From NCBI RefSeq assembly GCF_038004425.1, contig NZ_JBBORC010000001.1, forward strand, positions 2,147,001 to 2,211,000: a stretch of 64,000 nucleotides of DNA, in the 5' to 3' direction. Position 1 is the stretch's first letter. Every line of letters begins with the position of its first letter. Positions 1-7,794 of the stretch are shown here, piece after piece. The notes beneath the pieces are model-generated. The model ran no database searches, had not been told where the DNA came from, and saw nothing but the letters and a program-made list of their open reading frames with translations. This DNA is from Solibacillus sp. FSL W7-1464 (GTDB taxonomy: Bacteria; Bacillota; Bacilli; Bacillales_A; Planococcaceae). The position numbers and the translations under genes are program-made.

Positions 1-500
1 GCGAGGTCGGAAACCTATCAGCTACAAAAGCGCAATTGGCCGTTTCCGTTCTGGAATGGATTGCGATTCCAGGTTCACTTATCTTTGCATGGTTAGCGGT
101 TAAATTCCCGAATAAAATGGCTAAAATCGGGGCAATCGGATTGTTTGCCATGGTTCTGTTCGTCTTTATATATGAAAGACTAGTTAGCAATGGGGTAGCA
201 AATTTCGCATTATTCCTGATCGTTTGCGGGGTTTTAGGTGCCTTGATTTATGGACCGCAATTAATTGTCAATATCTTAACAATTGACTTTGTACCTTTGA
301 ATGTAGCAGGGACAGCAATTGGTTTTGTAGGTGTTACGGCGTATTTAATCGGCAACATGGGTTCGAACTGGTTAATGCCGATCCTGGCTGATCAATTTGG
401 CTGGTTCTGGTCTTATACTGTTGTAGCGTTCTTATCAGCATTCGCAGCAATAGGATATCTAGTCCTGGCAAAATCGGAACAAAAAGTGAAGGTAGTTTAA
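1..500 (+). CDS. MFS transporter, organophosphate:phosphate antiporter-like, C-terminal part
   Basis: The reading frame is open from the first base (frame 3) and ends with TAA at 498-500, so this is the C-terminal part of a gene that begins outside the window; the internal TTG at 36 is not its start. About 165 residues are visible with four or five membrane segments. The conserved IYGPQLIVNIL and GTAIGFVGVTAYLIGNMGSN stretches resemble the OPA branch of MFS (GlpT/UhpT/PgtP type), which exchanges sugar phosphates or glycerol-3-phosphate for phosphate. The exact substrate cannot be read from this part. A strong terminator follows at 549-591. Confidence 0.8.
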   Translation, partial: EVGNLSATKAQLAVSVLEWIAIPGSLIFAWLAVKFPNKMAKIGAIGLFAMVLFVFIYERLVSNGVANFALFLIVCGVLGALIYGPQLIVNILTIDFVPLNVAGTAIGFVGVTAYLIGNMGSNWLMPILADQFGWFWSYTVVAFLSAFAAIGYLVLAKSEQKVKVV

Positions 501-548
501 TACAGCATATTATTTGCATTCAAACTAACAACTTTTCATGAAAATTGA

Positions 549-591
549 GCAAGGTACTTTACGGAATAATATCGTAGGGTACCTTGCTTTT
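549..591 (+). terminator. Rho-independent terminator of the MFS gene
   Basis: Nine-base arms GCAAGGTAC (549-557) and GTACCTTGC (579-587) form a perfect stem followed by TTTT. Confidence 0.8.
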
Positions 592-644
592 AATAGTTTC
601 AGAAGTATTTTGTGGGGATTTATAAAATGTAAGGAATGATGGAA

Positions 645-688
645 ATAAAAAACCCCTTAAATCAAAAGCATAAGCTCTTAATTTAAGG
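645..688 (-). terminator. Terminator for the gene at 755-994
   Basis: Arms CCTTAAAT (655-662) and ATTTAAGG (681-688) form a stem. Read on the minus strand it is followed by GG and a T run (complement of 645-652). Confidence 0.55.
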
Positions 689-754
689 AATTTTAAAGTT
701 TTATTACGCTAAAGGAAGAATTGCCTTAAGTCACTATGCATTCACTTACAATAA

Positions 755-994
755 TTACCTCGGCCCATTTCGATCTAAAATGGCGGATGTGTTATCTTCA
801 TGTAGGTTGTTCAAAGTGGTTGTTGTACTATCCCTTGCATATACATGTTCTTTTCCTAAAGGAATATCCGTAGTTTGAACTTCCGACGCCTGTGCTAATA
901 ATGCTTCGCTATCGTTTTTGGTCATGCCAAACGCTTCACTTATTAGTTCGGCACCTGTTTTTCCATGATTCGCCTTCGAAAAATTCTTCCCCAT
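755..994 (-). CDS. Small hydrophilic protein of unknown function (79 aa)
   Basis: I do not recognise a family. The product is acidic to neutral, has no membrane segment or signal peptide and is rich in Thr, Asn, Ser and Ala (N-terminus MGKNFSKANHGKTGAELISE). The start is secure: AGGAGGT lies six bases before the ATG at 994. Small size, composition and isolated position would suit a minor spore or stress protein, but no known motif supports that. The SD sits inside a 13-bp inverted repeat (1001-1057) that would pair it in the mRNA, so translation may be structure-controlled. A terminator lies at 645-688. Confidence 0.7.
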   Translation of the reverse strand: MGKNFSKANHGKTGAELISEAFGMTKNDSEALLAQASEVQTTDIPLGKEHVYARDSTTTTLNNLHEDNTSAILDRNGPR

Positions 995-1000
995 ATTCCC

Positions 1001-1057
1001 ACCTCCTATATATAGAATGTGTGATGGCTCATTAATTATGTAAAATATATAGGAGGT
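1001..1057 (-). promoter_or_regulatory. SD-sequestering inverted repeat upstream of the 79-aa gene
   Basis: ACCTCCTATATAT (1001-1013) and ATATATAGGAGGT (1045-1057) are perfect 13-base complements separated by 31 bases. On the minus-strand transcript the downstream arm contains the AGGAGGT ribosome binding site of the gene starting at 994, and the upstream arm is its exact anti-SD. If transcription starts upstream of 1057, the RBS would be buried in an AU-rich helix, as in RNA thermometers or attenuated leaders. The repeat is seen directly; the function is inferred. Confidence 0.6.
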
Positions 1058-1562
1058 TTCGTTTGCCAGTCAGTTGATTTCCAAATTGCCTACGTTTAAA
1101 ATCCAGTACATTAAAATAATACAGCTTTCAATGTTTTTAATTTTATTTATTCAACTTAATTTCATTGACTAATTTACTGCACCCTGAGGAATAGGATTCG
1201 AACAGATCGGTGACTGATCCAATAATGCTTGATCTCATTAAATTTCAGCCCTTTTCTTCCACTAAAGTCAGTTTATATTGTCCAACTTGATCTTTCCTAT
1301 TCGTTGCAAAAATATACAATTTTTTTCCTGTATTATGGACATTCCTGTTTGTTCTCTTACAAACTTCACTGCTTCACTTCGCCGACTGACTTTTGCTTCT
1401 CCTTTACTAAGGCAATCCGTTATTCGTTAATGATTTCGGAATTGCTAACTCTTTTATACTTAAAAATACTAAAATATCTTTCAATTCCGACAATTTCCCA
1501 ATCGTGACTAGCTACCATACCAAACATATGCAATAATGTACAAATAGTGAAATTAATTAGAA
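1058..1562. other. Gene-free stretch
   Basis: No convincing gene. The frame open at 1229-1507 (+) has no SD, starts at TTG and encodes an unlikely Phe/Ser/Leu-rich peptide. The region presumably carries promoters for the flanking divergent genes. Confidence 0.5.
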
Positions 1563-1582
1563 AAAATAGATTATTCTATTTT
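1563..1582 (+). promoter_or_regulatory. Possible operator before the flavin monooxygenase gene
   Basis: AAAATAGA (1563-1570) and TCTATTTT (1575-1582) form a perfect inverted repeat with a TTAT spacer, ending eight bases before the SD of the gene at 1602. It could bind a regulator or form a weak hairpin near the RBS. No regulator gene lies next to it in the window. Confidence 0.4.
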
Positions 1583-1601
1583 CTTCGATGGAGGGATTGT
1601 T

Positions 1602-2849
1602 TTGTCAACAATTAAAACAGCGATGATTGTCGGTGGTGGCATTGGCGGACTCGTTACAGCATTAAAACTTCACCGCGCAGGCATATGTGTAAAAGTATTT
1701 GAAAGTGTAGAAACAATTAAAGAGCTGGGAGTCGGCATTAATCTGTTACCCCATTCGGTACGCGTGCTAACAGAATTAGGTTTAGCAGAGGAACTGGAAC
1801 AAACAGGCTTACCAACAGCCGAGTTGATGTATGTGAATAAATTTGGGCAAAAAATTTGGCAAGAAGACCGCGGCATCAATGCCGGATATAAATGGCCTCA
1901 GTATTCGATTCACCGTGGACGCTTACAAATGCTGCTGTTAAAGACCGTAAAGGACCAATTAGGTGAAGCAGCCGTTTTAACAGGTCACCATTTAACATCC
2001 TTTGAAAATGAGAGTGATGGCGTCGCAGCTCATTTTGAAAATAAAAAAACAGGTGAATCACTTGGTACATATCGTGCAGACATTCTGATTGCAGCCGATG
2101 GCATTCATTCCGTTGTACGAAAATTCTTCTATCCAAACGAAGGACTGCCAAAATATAGCGGACGCATCTTATGGCGTGGCATTACAGAAGCAGCACCTTA
2201 TTTGACAGGTCGCTCCATGATTATGGCTGGTTACCAAGATCAAAAATTTGTTGCCTATCCAATTTGTCCAGATACAGCTGCTCAAGGACGTTCTTTAGTC
2301 AATTGGATTGCGGAATTAAATGTCGAGACAATGCCTGATCGCGCGGATTGGAACAAGGAAATCGATAAAGAGAAGTTTGCCCCTGCCTTTGAAAACTGGA
2401 ACTTTGGCTGGCTGAATGTACCAAAAATTATTGAAGAAGCAGAAGCTGTTTATGAATTCCCAATGGTTGACCGGGATCCCCTTCCACAATGGACATTTGG
2501 ACGTATTACCTTACTTGGCGATGCGGCACATCCAATGTATCCAATCGGGTCAAACGGTGCATCGCAAGCCATTTTGGATGCGGATGCTCTTGGACAAGTC
2601 ATTGCGGAACAACAAGATGCGGAAACTACATTAAAAGCCTATGAAGCACTGCGACGGGAAGCAACAGCGAACATTGTATTGACGAATCGCCAAAACGGTC
2701 CGGAAGTGGTGATGCAGATTGTAGAAGACCGTGCACCAAATGGCTTTGCTGACTTGGACGATATCATTTCAGCTACAGAACTTGAAGAAATTGCGAATCG
2801 CTACAAGAAGATCGCCGGTTTTGACCGCGAAACATTAAATGCCAAATAG
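1602..2849 (+). CDS. FAD-dependent aromatic monooxygenase
   Basis: 415-residue class A flavoprotein hydroxylase (PF01494-like; salicylate/6-hydroxynicotinate hydroxylase and PhzS relatives), which uses NAD(P)H and O2 to hydroxylate an aromatic substrate. The Rossmann GGGIGG motif is at residues 11-16, the DG motif (ADGIHS) at about 165-170, and the GD motif (GDAAHPMYPIGSNGASQA) at about 306-323. The length is normal for the family. The start is TTG at 1602, with GGAGGG at 1590-1595. The next gene is an aromatic-acid transporter about 100 bases downstream on the same strand, so the pair probably imports and hydroxylates one aromatic acid. The substrate cannot be named from sequence. Confidence 0.85.
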   Translation: MSTIKTAMIVGGGIGGLVTALKLHRAGICVKVFESVETIKELGVGINLLPHSVRVLTELGLAEELEQTGLPTAELMYVNKFGQKIWQEDRGINAGYKWPQYSIHRGRLQMLLLKTVKDQLGEAAVLTGHHLTSFENESDGVAAHFENKKTGESLGTYRADILIAADGIHSVVRKFFYPNEGLPKYSGRILWRGITEAAPYLTGRSMIMAGYQDQKFVAYPICPDTAAQGRSLVNWIAELNVETMPDRADWNKEIDKEKFAPAFENWNFGWLNVPKIIEEAEAVYEFPMVDRDPLPQWTFGRITLLGDAAHPMYPIGSNGASQAILDADALGQVIAEQQDAETTLKAYEALRREATANIVLTNRQNGPEVVMQIVEDRAPNGFADLDDIISATELEEIANRYKKIAGFDRETLNAK

Positions 2850-2951
2850 GAATATAGGAAACTAAATTTTTTTGCACGTTACACTTTAGCGCACAAACGC
2901 GTTGATGCGTTTGTGTACTAAAGTACTTTCTGAAATAAGAGGTGTTAATCA

Positions 2952-4325
2952 ATGAGTACTTTACACATAAACGAAATAATAGATAGGAGTCGCTTTAACG
3001 CCTTCCATCTTTCCATTATCTTTTGGTGCTTTTTCATTATTCTTATGGATGGATACGATGTAGTCATCTATGGATCGGTTGTCCCGTCTTTAATAGAAGA
3101 ATGGGGGATTTCCACTGTTACCGCTGGGGCTATTGGAAGTTATTCAGCTGCGGGAACAGCAGTAGGAGCAATTGTTTTTGGACTGTTAGCCGATAAAATC
3201 GGAAGGAAAAAAGTGATTATCATTTGTACCGTCATGTTTAGTCTCTTCACAGCACTCTCCCCTTTTGCGGGAGGACCTGTACTTTTTGCCATCCTTCGCG
3301 TTATTGCGGGCCTTGGACTGGGAGGCGTTATGCCAAACGTCATTGCACTTTCTACGGAGTATGCTCCTAAAAAAATCAGAGGAGCCATTGTTTCGTTTAT
3401 TTTCTGTGGCTATTCAATCGGGGCGATTGCAGCAGCTTTATTCAGTAAATCTCTCCTACCGACAGTCGGCTGGAAACCAATTTTCTGGATTGCCGCTATT
3501 CCGCTTTTAGCACTGCCTTTTCTGGCAAAACAGCTTCCAGAATCGGCAAACTTCCTTTTAGCAAAAGGAAAAGAAGCCGAAGTAAAGAAAATCCTTGGGA
3601 AACTCAATCCCCAAATGTCGTTTTCTCAAGACGTAGTACTGGCAAAACCAGCAGCAAAAGCACCAGGCTCTCCACTTGTGAAGCTTTTTGAAAATAAACT
3701 GGCACTAAGTACGATCATGTTCTGGATTTCATGTTTTTCTTGTTTCGTCCTTATCTACGCGATGAACGTATGGCTGCCAAAGCTTATGGTTGAAGCAGGC
3801 TATAGTTTAAGTAACAGTCTATTATTTGTCGTTGCTTTAAATTTGGGGGCTATTGTAGGTACGATCGCGTTCGGTCGTTTAACGGATAAATTCGGCTTCA
3901 AAAAAGTAATGGTACCGCTCTATTTCGGAGGGGCCCTTGCACTGGCTGCGGTTGGATTAACAAACAACACCGTACTTGCGTATGTATTAATCGGGATAAT
4001 TGGCGCCGCATCAATTGGTGTTCAAAATATTAGCAATGCCTTTGTATCACAGTTCTATCGACCAGAAGTTCGTTCAACTGGTGTCGGAGCGGCGATGGCA
4101 TTTGGACGAGTTGGCGGTATTTTCGCCCCAACATTTGTAGGAATTCTCTTAACAATGAACCTATCTGCCCAAATGAACTTTACACTACTCGGCACAGCCG
4201 CACTTGTAGGAGGAATCGCTATTCTATTTGTTCAGGAAAAACATGCTTTTTATCGCCCGGCTGAAGCTACGGAAGCAGAAAGTTCCACTCAATCAGCAAC
4301 CGCTGAAATGAACCATTCCGTTTAG
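2952..4325 (+). CDS. MFS transporter, aromatic acid:H+ symporter (AAHS) family
   Basis: 457 residues with 12 predicted membrane segments. The DGYD motif in the first segment (near residue 33) is the signature of benzoate/4-hydroxybenzoate transporters (BenK/PcaK type), and the MFS loop motif GLLADKIGRKK follows segment 2. It should import a benzoate-like acid with protons. An SD (AGAGGTG) precedes the ATG. It lies directly downstream of the flavin monooxygenase and probably works with it. A 15-bp terminator stem is at 4434-4472. The C-terminal tail after the last helix is polar and rich in Ser, Thr and Glu. Confidence 0.87.
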   Translation: MSTLHINEIIDRSRFNAFHLSIIFWCFFIILMDGYDVVIYGSVVPSLIEEWGISTVTAGAIGSYSAAGTAVGAIVFGLLADKIGRKKVIIICTVMFSLFTALSPFAGGPVLFAILRVIAGLGLGGVMPNVIALSTEYAPKKIRGAIVSFIFCGYSIGAIAAALFSKSLLPTVGWKPIFWIAAIPLLALPFLAKQLPESANFLLAKGKEAEVKKILGKLNPQMSFSQDVVLAKPAAKAPGSPLVKLFENKLALSTIMFWISCFSCFVLIYAMNVWLPKLMVEAGYSLSNSLLFVVALNLGAIVGTIAFGRLTDKFGFKKVMVPLYFGGALALAAVGLTNNTVLAYVLIGIIGAASIGVQNISNAFVSQFYRPEVRSTGVGAAMAFGRVGGIFAPTFVGILLTMNLSAQMNFTLLGTAALVGGIAILFVQEKHAFYRPAEATEAESSTQSATAEMNHSV

Positions 4326-4425
4326 TAAGCGAATTAACAGTTTATCGACGGAAGCCCTACAAGAAAAACTCCAGCAAACATACCAGCAATCTACCGCTGA
4401 AGGCATTCGTGCTATTTGGCACTAA
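4312..4425 (+). pseudogene. Possible gene remnant after the AAHS transporter
   Basis: Overlapping and following the transporter stop, frame 1 is open for 37 codons and ends at TAA 4423-4425, without a start codon or SD. The predicted tail, EALQEKLQQTYQQSTAEG followed by IRAIWH, looks like a normal amphipathic protein C-terminus rather than random sequence. It could be the leftover end of a deleted gene, but a chance frame is also possible. Confidence 0.2.
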
Positions 4426-4432
4426 ACAAATC

Positions 4433-4478
4433 AAACCCATCCCGGTACGATTCTCTTGTACCGGGATGGGTTTTCTAT
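4433..4478 (+). terminator. Strong terminator after the monooxygenase/transporter pair
   Basis: A perfect 15-bp stem, AACCCATCCCGGTAC (4434-4448) with its complement at 4458-4472, is followed by TTCTATTT. Confidence 0.85.
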
Positions 4479-4585
4479 TTACAAGCAATTAGTGTGGCGA
4501 TATCCGAATGAAAATACCGGACGCCTAGTAAAGATATTTTGATTTCCTGACGAATTATTGCATTAAAGTTTTTAGCTTGAGGACC

Positions 4586-4957
4586 CTACTTTCTATCCGC
4601 CGGTGTCAGGTACTTCATGCCCAATATACGTTTCATCTCTTCACTTACCCAGTTGCGTAAAGCAATGTTCCCATAGCTTCTTGTTTCATCGTATCCCCTA
4701 AATAATATAAAATAATAGGTCATATAATCATCAGATTTTTGCTTTTCAATTTTACATCCTTTCTTATATAAAAAGTCCCTCAGCTTTTTAAATTCGTGAA
4801 AGGTATCATTAATTTTGGTGTCGTACCACTCTTCCAGTACGTCCCTCATTTTTAATTCTGAAATGCAATCCCTATCTCGCTCGAGTGTTTTTAGAAATAA
4901 TTCCAGTACAATATACCGGTGAATATCATCGCTTAATTTCATGAATTCTTTATGCAT
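4586..4957 (-). CDS. Conserved-looking hypothetical protein (123 aa)
   Basis: I do not recognise a family. The product is soluble, charged and probably mostly helical (N-terminus MHKEFMKLSDDIHRYIVLEL), with a YYFILFRGYDE stretch suggesting a small beta element near the C-terminal third. No catalytic motif, signal or membrane segment is visible. The SD is weak (GAGTGG) before the ATG at 4957. It stands alone, convergent with the aromatic transporter gene. Confidence 0.55.
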   Translation of the reverse strand: MHKEFMKLSDDIHRYIVLELFLKTLERDRDCISELKMRDVLEEWYDTKINDTFHEFKKLRDFLYKKGCKIEKQKSDDYMTYYFILFRGYDETRSYGNIALRNWVSEEMKRILGMKYLTPADRK

Positions 4958-5148
4958 TTAGACCACTCGCTTTACTGATTGTTGGAAATAAACCTATTTC
5001 TATTTTATACAGGAACACCTGTTTGTATACGTAATTAATGATTGTAAATTGAATATAGCCATCAGAAGGAAAAACTTTCAACTGAAATATTGAGTATTTT
5101 TCGTAGCTGTTTAAGCCATTCTAACTTTTGTTAAGGAGGTGAGCAGCT

Positions 5149-5334
5149 GTGGAAAATAATAAACTAAATATTAAACGTCAGCGTAACAACAATAACAACA
5201 ACAATAATAATGAATTTGAATTCGGTGAAGACTTCAATTTCGAGAACTTAAACAATCAAAATCAAAATAACCGTAACAACAATAACAACAATAATTTCAA
5301 CAAGAAAAACAAAAATAACAACAATAATAAGTAA
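5149..5334 (+). CDS. Asparagine-rich low-complexity protein (61 aa)
   Basis: More than half of the residues are Asn, in runs of up to nine, interrupted by short charged and aromatic segments (EFEFGEDFNFENLN) and basic caps. The start is GTG at 5149 behind an excellent SD (AAGGAGGTG), and a terminator follows directly (5345-5375), so this is a real transcription unit. The Asn runs are encoded by alternating AAC/AAT triplets. Function is unknown; small Asn- or Gln-rich proteins occur in spore coats and aggregating surface layers, which is only a suggestion. Confidence 0.65.
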   Translation: MENNKLNIKRQRNNNNNNNNNEFEFGEDFNFENLNNQNQNNRNNNNNNNFNKKNKNNNNNK

Positions 5335-5344
5335 TATGACTAAT

Positions 5345-5375
5345 ACAGTCTCCCTTTAGCGGAGACTGTATTTTT
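5345..5375 (+). terminator. Terminator of the Asn-rich gene
   Basis: ACAGTCTCC (5345-5353) pairs with GGAGACTGT (5361-5369) and is followed by ATTTTT. Confidence 0.8.
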
Positions 5376-5406
5376 CAAAAACCCCACGACAATATATTAA
5401 CTAAGC

Positions 5407-5442
5407 AGCAGCCCTTTACCTTTCCATTGGTAAAGGGCTGCT
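5407..5442. terminator. Second hairpin, terminator-like
   Basis: A perfect 14-bp stem, AGCAGCCCTTTACC (5407-5420) with GGTAAAGGGCTGCT (5429-5442), with only a short T-poor tail (TAATTATT). It lies 32 bases after the previous terminator. It could be a back-up terminator or end a transcript from either side. Confidence 0.5.
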
Positions 5443-5531
5443 TAATTATTGAAATAAAATTCATTTTTATAGTTGTACGAGCCACTCTGTTTGAATAAGA
5501 TGCACAGACATCATTTTAAGGAGGGTAATTA

Positions 5532-6160
5532 TTGAACTCAATAGCTGCTTATATTTTTTAGGTGTATCATTAGCTGCGCCTATCGGTCCTGTCAACGCAG
5601 CGCAGCTAGATACAGGGATAAAAAACGGTTTTTTTCATGCGCTTATTTTTGGCATCGGCGCTTTAACTGCTGATATTCTGTACATGATAATGGTTTATTT
5701 CGGGATTGGCCAAGTGATTGAATACTCTCCTGTAAAAGTATTCCTTTGGTCATTTGGTTGTTTTGTTCTTACATATACCGGGATCGAGAATTTACTTTCT
5801 CTGCATAAAATTAATTTAGCTGTAAAATCCAACAAAAAAACTACACGACTTAGACATTCCTTATTAACAGGCTTTCTCATGTCACTGTTGAATCCGCTCA
5901 CTATCCTTTTTTGGCTTGGAATCTATGGCTCAGTACTTGCAGAATCTATCAAAATCAGTACGGATAACCAAGTGCTGATTAATAGCCTTGCCGTCATCCT
6001 TGGAATCATGTTGTGGGATACGATAATGGCCGCTATCTCCAGTGGAGCCCGCAAAATATTATCTACCGGGTTCATAAATATTATTTCCATCATCTCATCG
6101 CTTGCAATGATCGGGTTCGGGATTTACTTTGGGATTCAGGCTTATCAAGCATTATTTTGA
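5532..6160 (+). pseudogene. LysE-family exporter, broken by a -1 frameshift in a T tract
   Basis: LysE/RhtB-type amino-acid exporter. An SD (AAGGAGGG, 5518-5525) is followed by TTG at 5532, which reads NSIAAYIF and then hits TAG at 5559. Moving back one base in the T6 run (5554-5559) restores FLGVSLAAPIGPVNAAQLD and the full protein of about 210 residues to TGA at 6158-6160. The APIGPVNA motif lies in the frameshifted junction region, so the start at ATG 5684 would lack the first two helices. Either a T was lost (mutation or sequencing error) or the tract is slippery. Its 3' end overlaps the convergent permease by 16 bases. Confidence 0.75.
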
Positions 6161-7496
6161 GCTTCTTCCTTCTTCCATCGTTTTCGCATAAAAAAGACGA
6201 TACTTCCGATTACTGCAAGAAATACTAAACTGATAAAAAAGCCTGGACGACTTGTCTGATGAAATAAAGTTCCGCTAACCGCCGAACAGATCAGTAATAT
6301 TCCAATAATTCTTTTCACTTTATCGAAAGTAGTCGTCTCAACTAACCTCGGGTACATGACTAAAATAAACAGCCAGTTGTAAAGCAGCATTAATGCTGCT
6401 GCAGTCGTTATATATTCGTATACTTTATCCGGCAGTAATAAAGACGTAATGATAGAAAGTACAAGCCCTAAAGTTGTTAAAGCAATTGCAGGTAAGGGCA
6501 TTTTAAGCTTCTTTTTCTTCTGTTTACTGAAGATTTCAGGAGCATCTCCATCCTCTGAAATAGTCACGAGTATTGTCGTAACCGAAAACAAGGAGGCTGA
6601 CATTGTTGAGAATCCTGCAATAATAATTGCTGCGATAAATACATGCGGGAAGAAATCGATAGTATGGACACCTGATAATGCTTCAACAAACGGACTCTTA
6701 CTCTCCTTGAACTTATCAAATGGCTTCAGTAAAAGTGCCAACGAAATTGCGTCACATAAATGATTCCTAGTAGCCCAAGCATCACTTTACCCGATTTAGG
6801 TGCATCCACTTTATTTTTAAGATGAATCGCCATTATACTCATCACTTCGATTCCACCATGGGCATAAAACGCAAATATAAGAGCGCTCCAAAATCCGATG
6901 AAGCCTTTCGGGAAAAATTCATTCATGGATTGCGGGATGTCTGGAGATGATTTTCCGTCTATTACTCCTGTCAGCGCTAAAATTGCAATTATTATAAACA
7001 TAAAAATAGCTGCAATTTTCATCACAGCAAATACGCTTTCCAATTTCCCAAATGCTTTCGCTCCTATAAAGAGAACAATGAGACCGAGAACCGCATAAAT
7101 TGCTGCGAATATCCACAATTTAATAGTAGGAAACCAAAACTTCGTTAATAATGAAATTGCGGTAAGTTGACTACCAATGATTAATATTTCTGAACACCAG
7201 TAAACCCAACCACTGCTAAAACCCGCCCAACGCCCGTATGCTTTTTTCGCATAGGTACGAAAAGATCCTTTCTGTGGATCCGATGCAATCATTTTTGCAA
7301 GAGCCTCAAAAACAATATACGTTGCAGCAGCAGCTATTATAAAGGCCAAGATAACAGAAGGACCTGTCATTTTAATCGCTATACTTGACGCAAGGAAAAA
7401 CCCTGTCCCAATCGTGCAACCTACTCCAATAAGCGATAACTGCCACCAAGTAAGATTTGCTTTTTCGTCGCTGGCACCCGACGCTTTATACCCCAT
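6145..7496 (-). pseudogene. Amino-acid permease (APC/AAT family), split by a frameshift
   Basis: The N-terminal half (7496 down to the TGA at 6726) starts MGYKASGASDE behind GGAGGTG, carries the APC signature SLIGVGCTIGTGFFLASS and about seven helices, and then ends in a non-homologous tail, QFRWHFY. The C-terminal half continues in another frame (ISLALLLKPFDKF to the stop at 6145) with about five helices. The frames join around 6748-6755, where one base appears to be missing (GTGAC-GCA). Joined, the product would be about 450 residues, the normal size for YbxG/AapA-like permeases. The annotation start at 7529 is rejected in favour of the ATG at 7496, which has the good SD. Unless the shift is a sequencing error, the transporter is inactive. 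Confidence 0.8.
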
Positions 7497-7794
7497 TTCT
7501 ACACCTCCATAAAAAATAGCCTTCCACAAAAAAGTGGTTTTATGTGCTATTTAGATGATGAAAGCACTTCTAGACGAGCATAAGTTGAGCATCCCTAAAA
7601 CCCTCTAATTGTATAAAAAGAAATGGTATGGAGAAGAATAAATTTACTGATACTTTCTGTTAATTTTCCGATGCAGAAATCTGGATTTGAAATTAAATAA
7701 GCGATTTTTAACATGAGCATGTATCTTGAAGAAACACTTAAATAGGAATAATATAGTAATTGAAAGTTATTCTCACTATTCGGAGGGGTTTAAT

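Noticed and set aside
1194-1203. GTTCGAATCC on the minus strand, resembling a tRNA T-loop
   Set aside because: Flanks cannot form a T stem, acceptor stem or the rest of a cloverleaf; taken as chance.
1229-1507. 92-codon open frame on the plus strand
   Set aside because: TTG start without SD, Phe/Ser/Leu-rich composition typical of AT-rich noncoding DNA, no recognisable motif.
5149-5334. AAC/AAT triplet run as a plain microsatellite
   Set aside because: It sits in a frame with strong SD, GTG start, stop and an immediate terminator, so it is coding.
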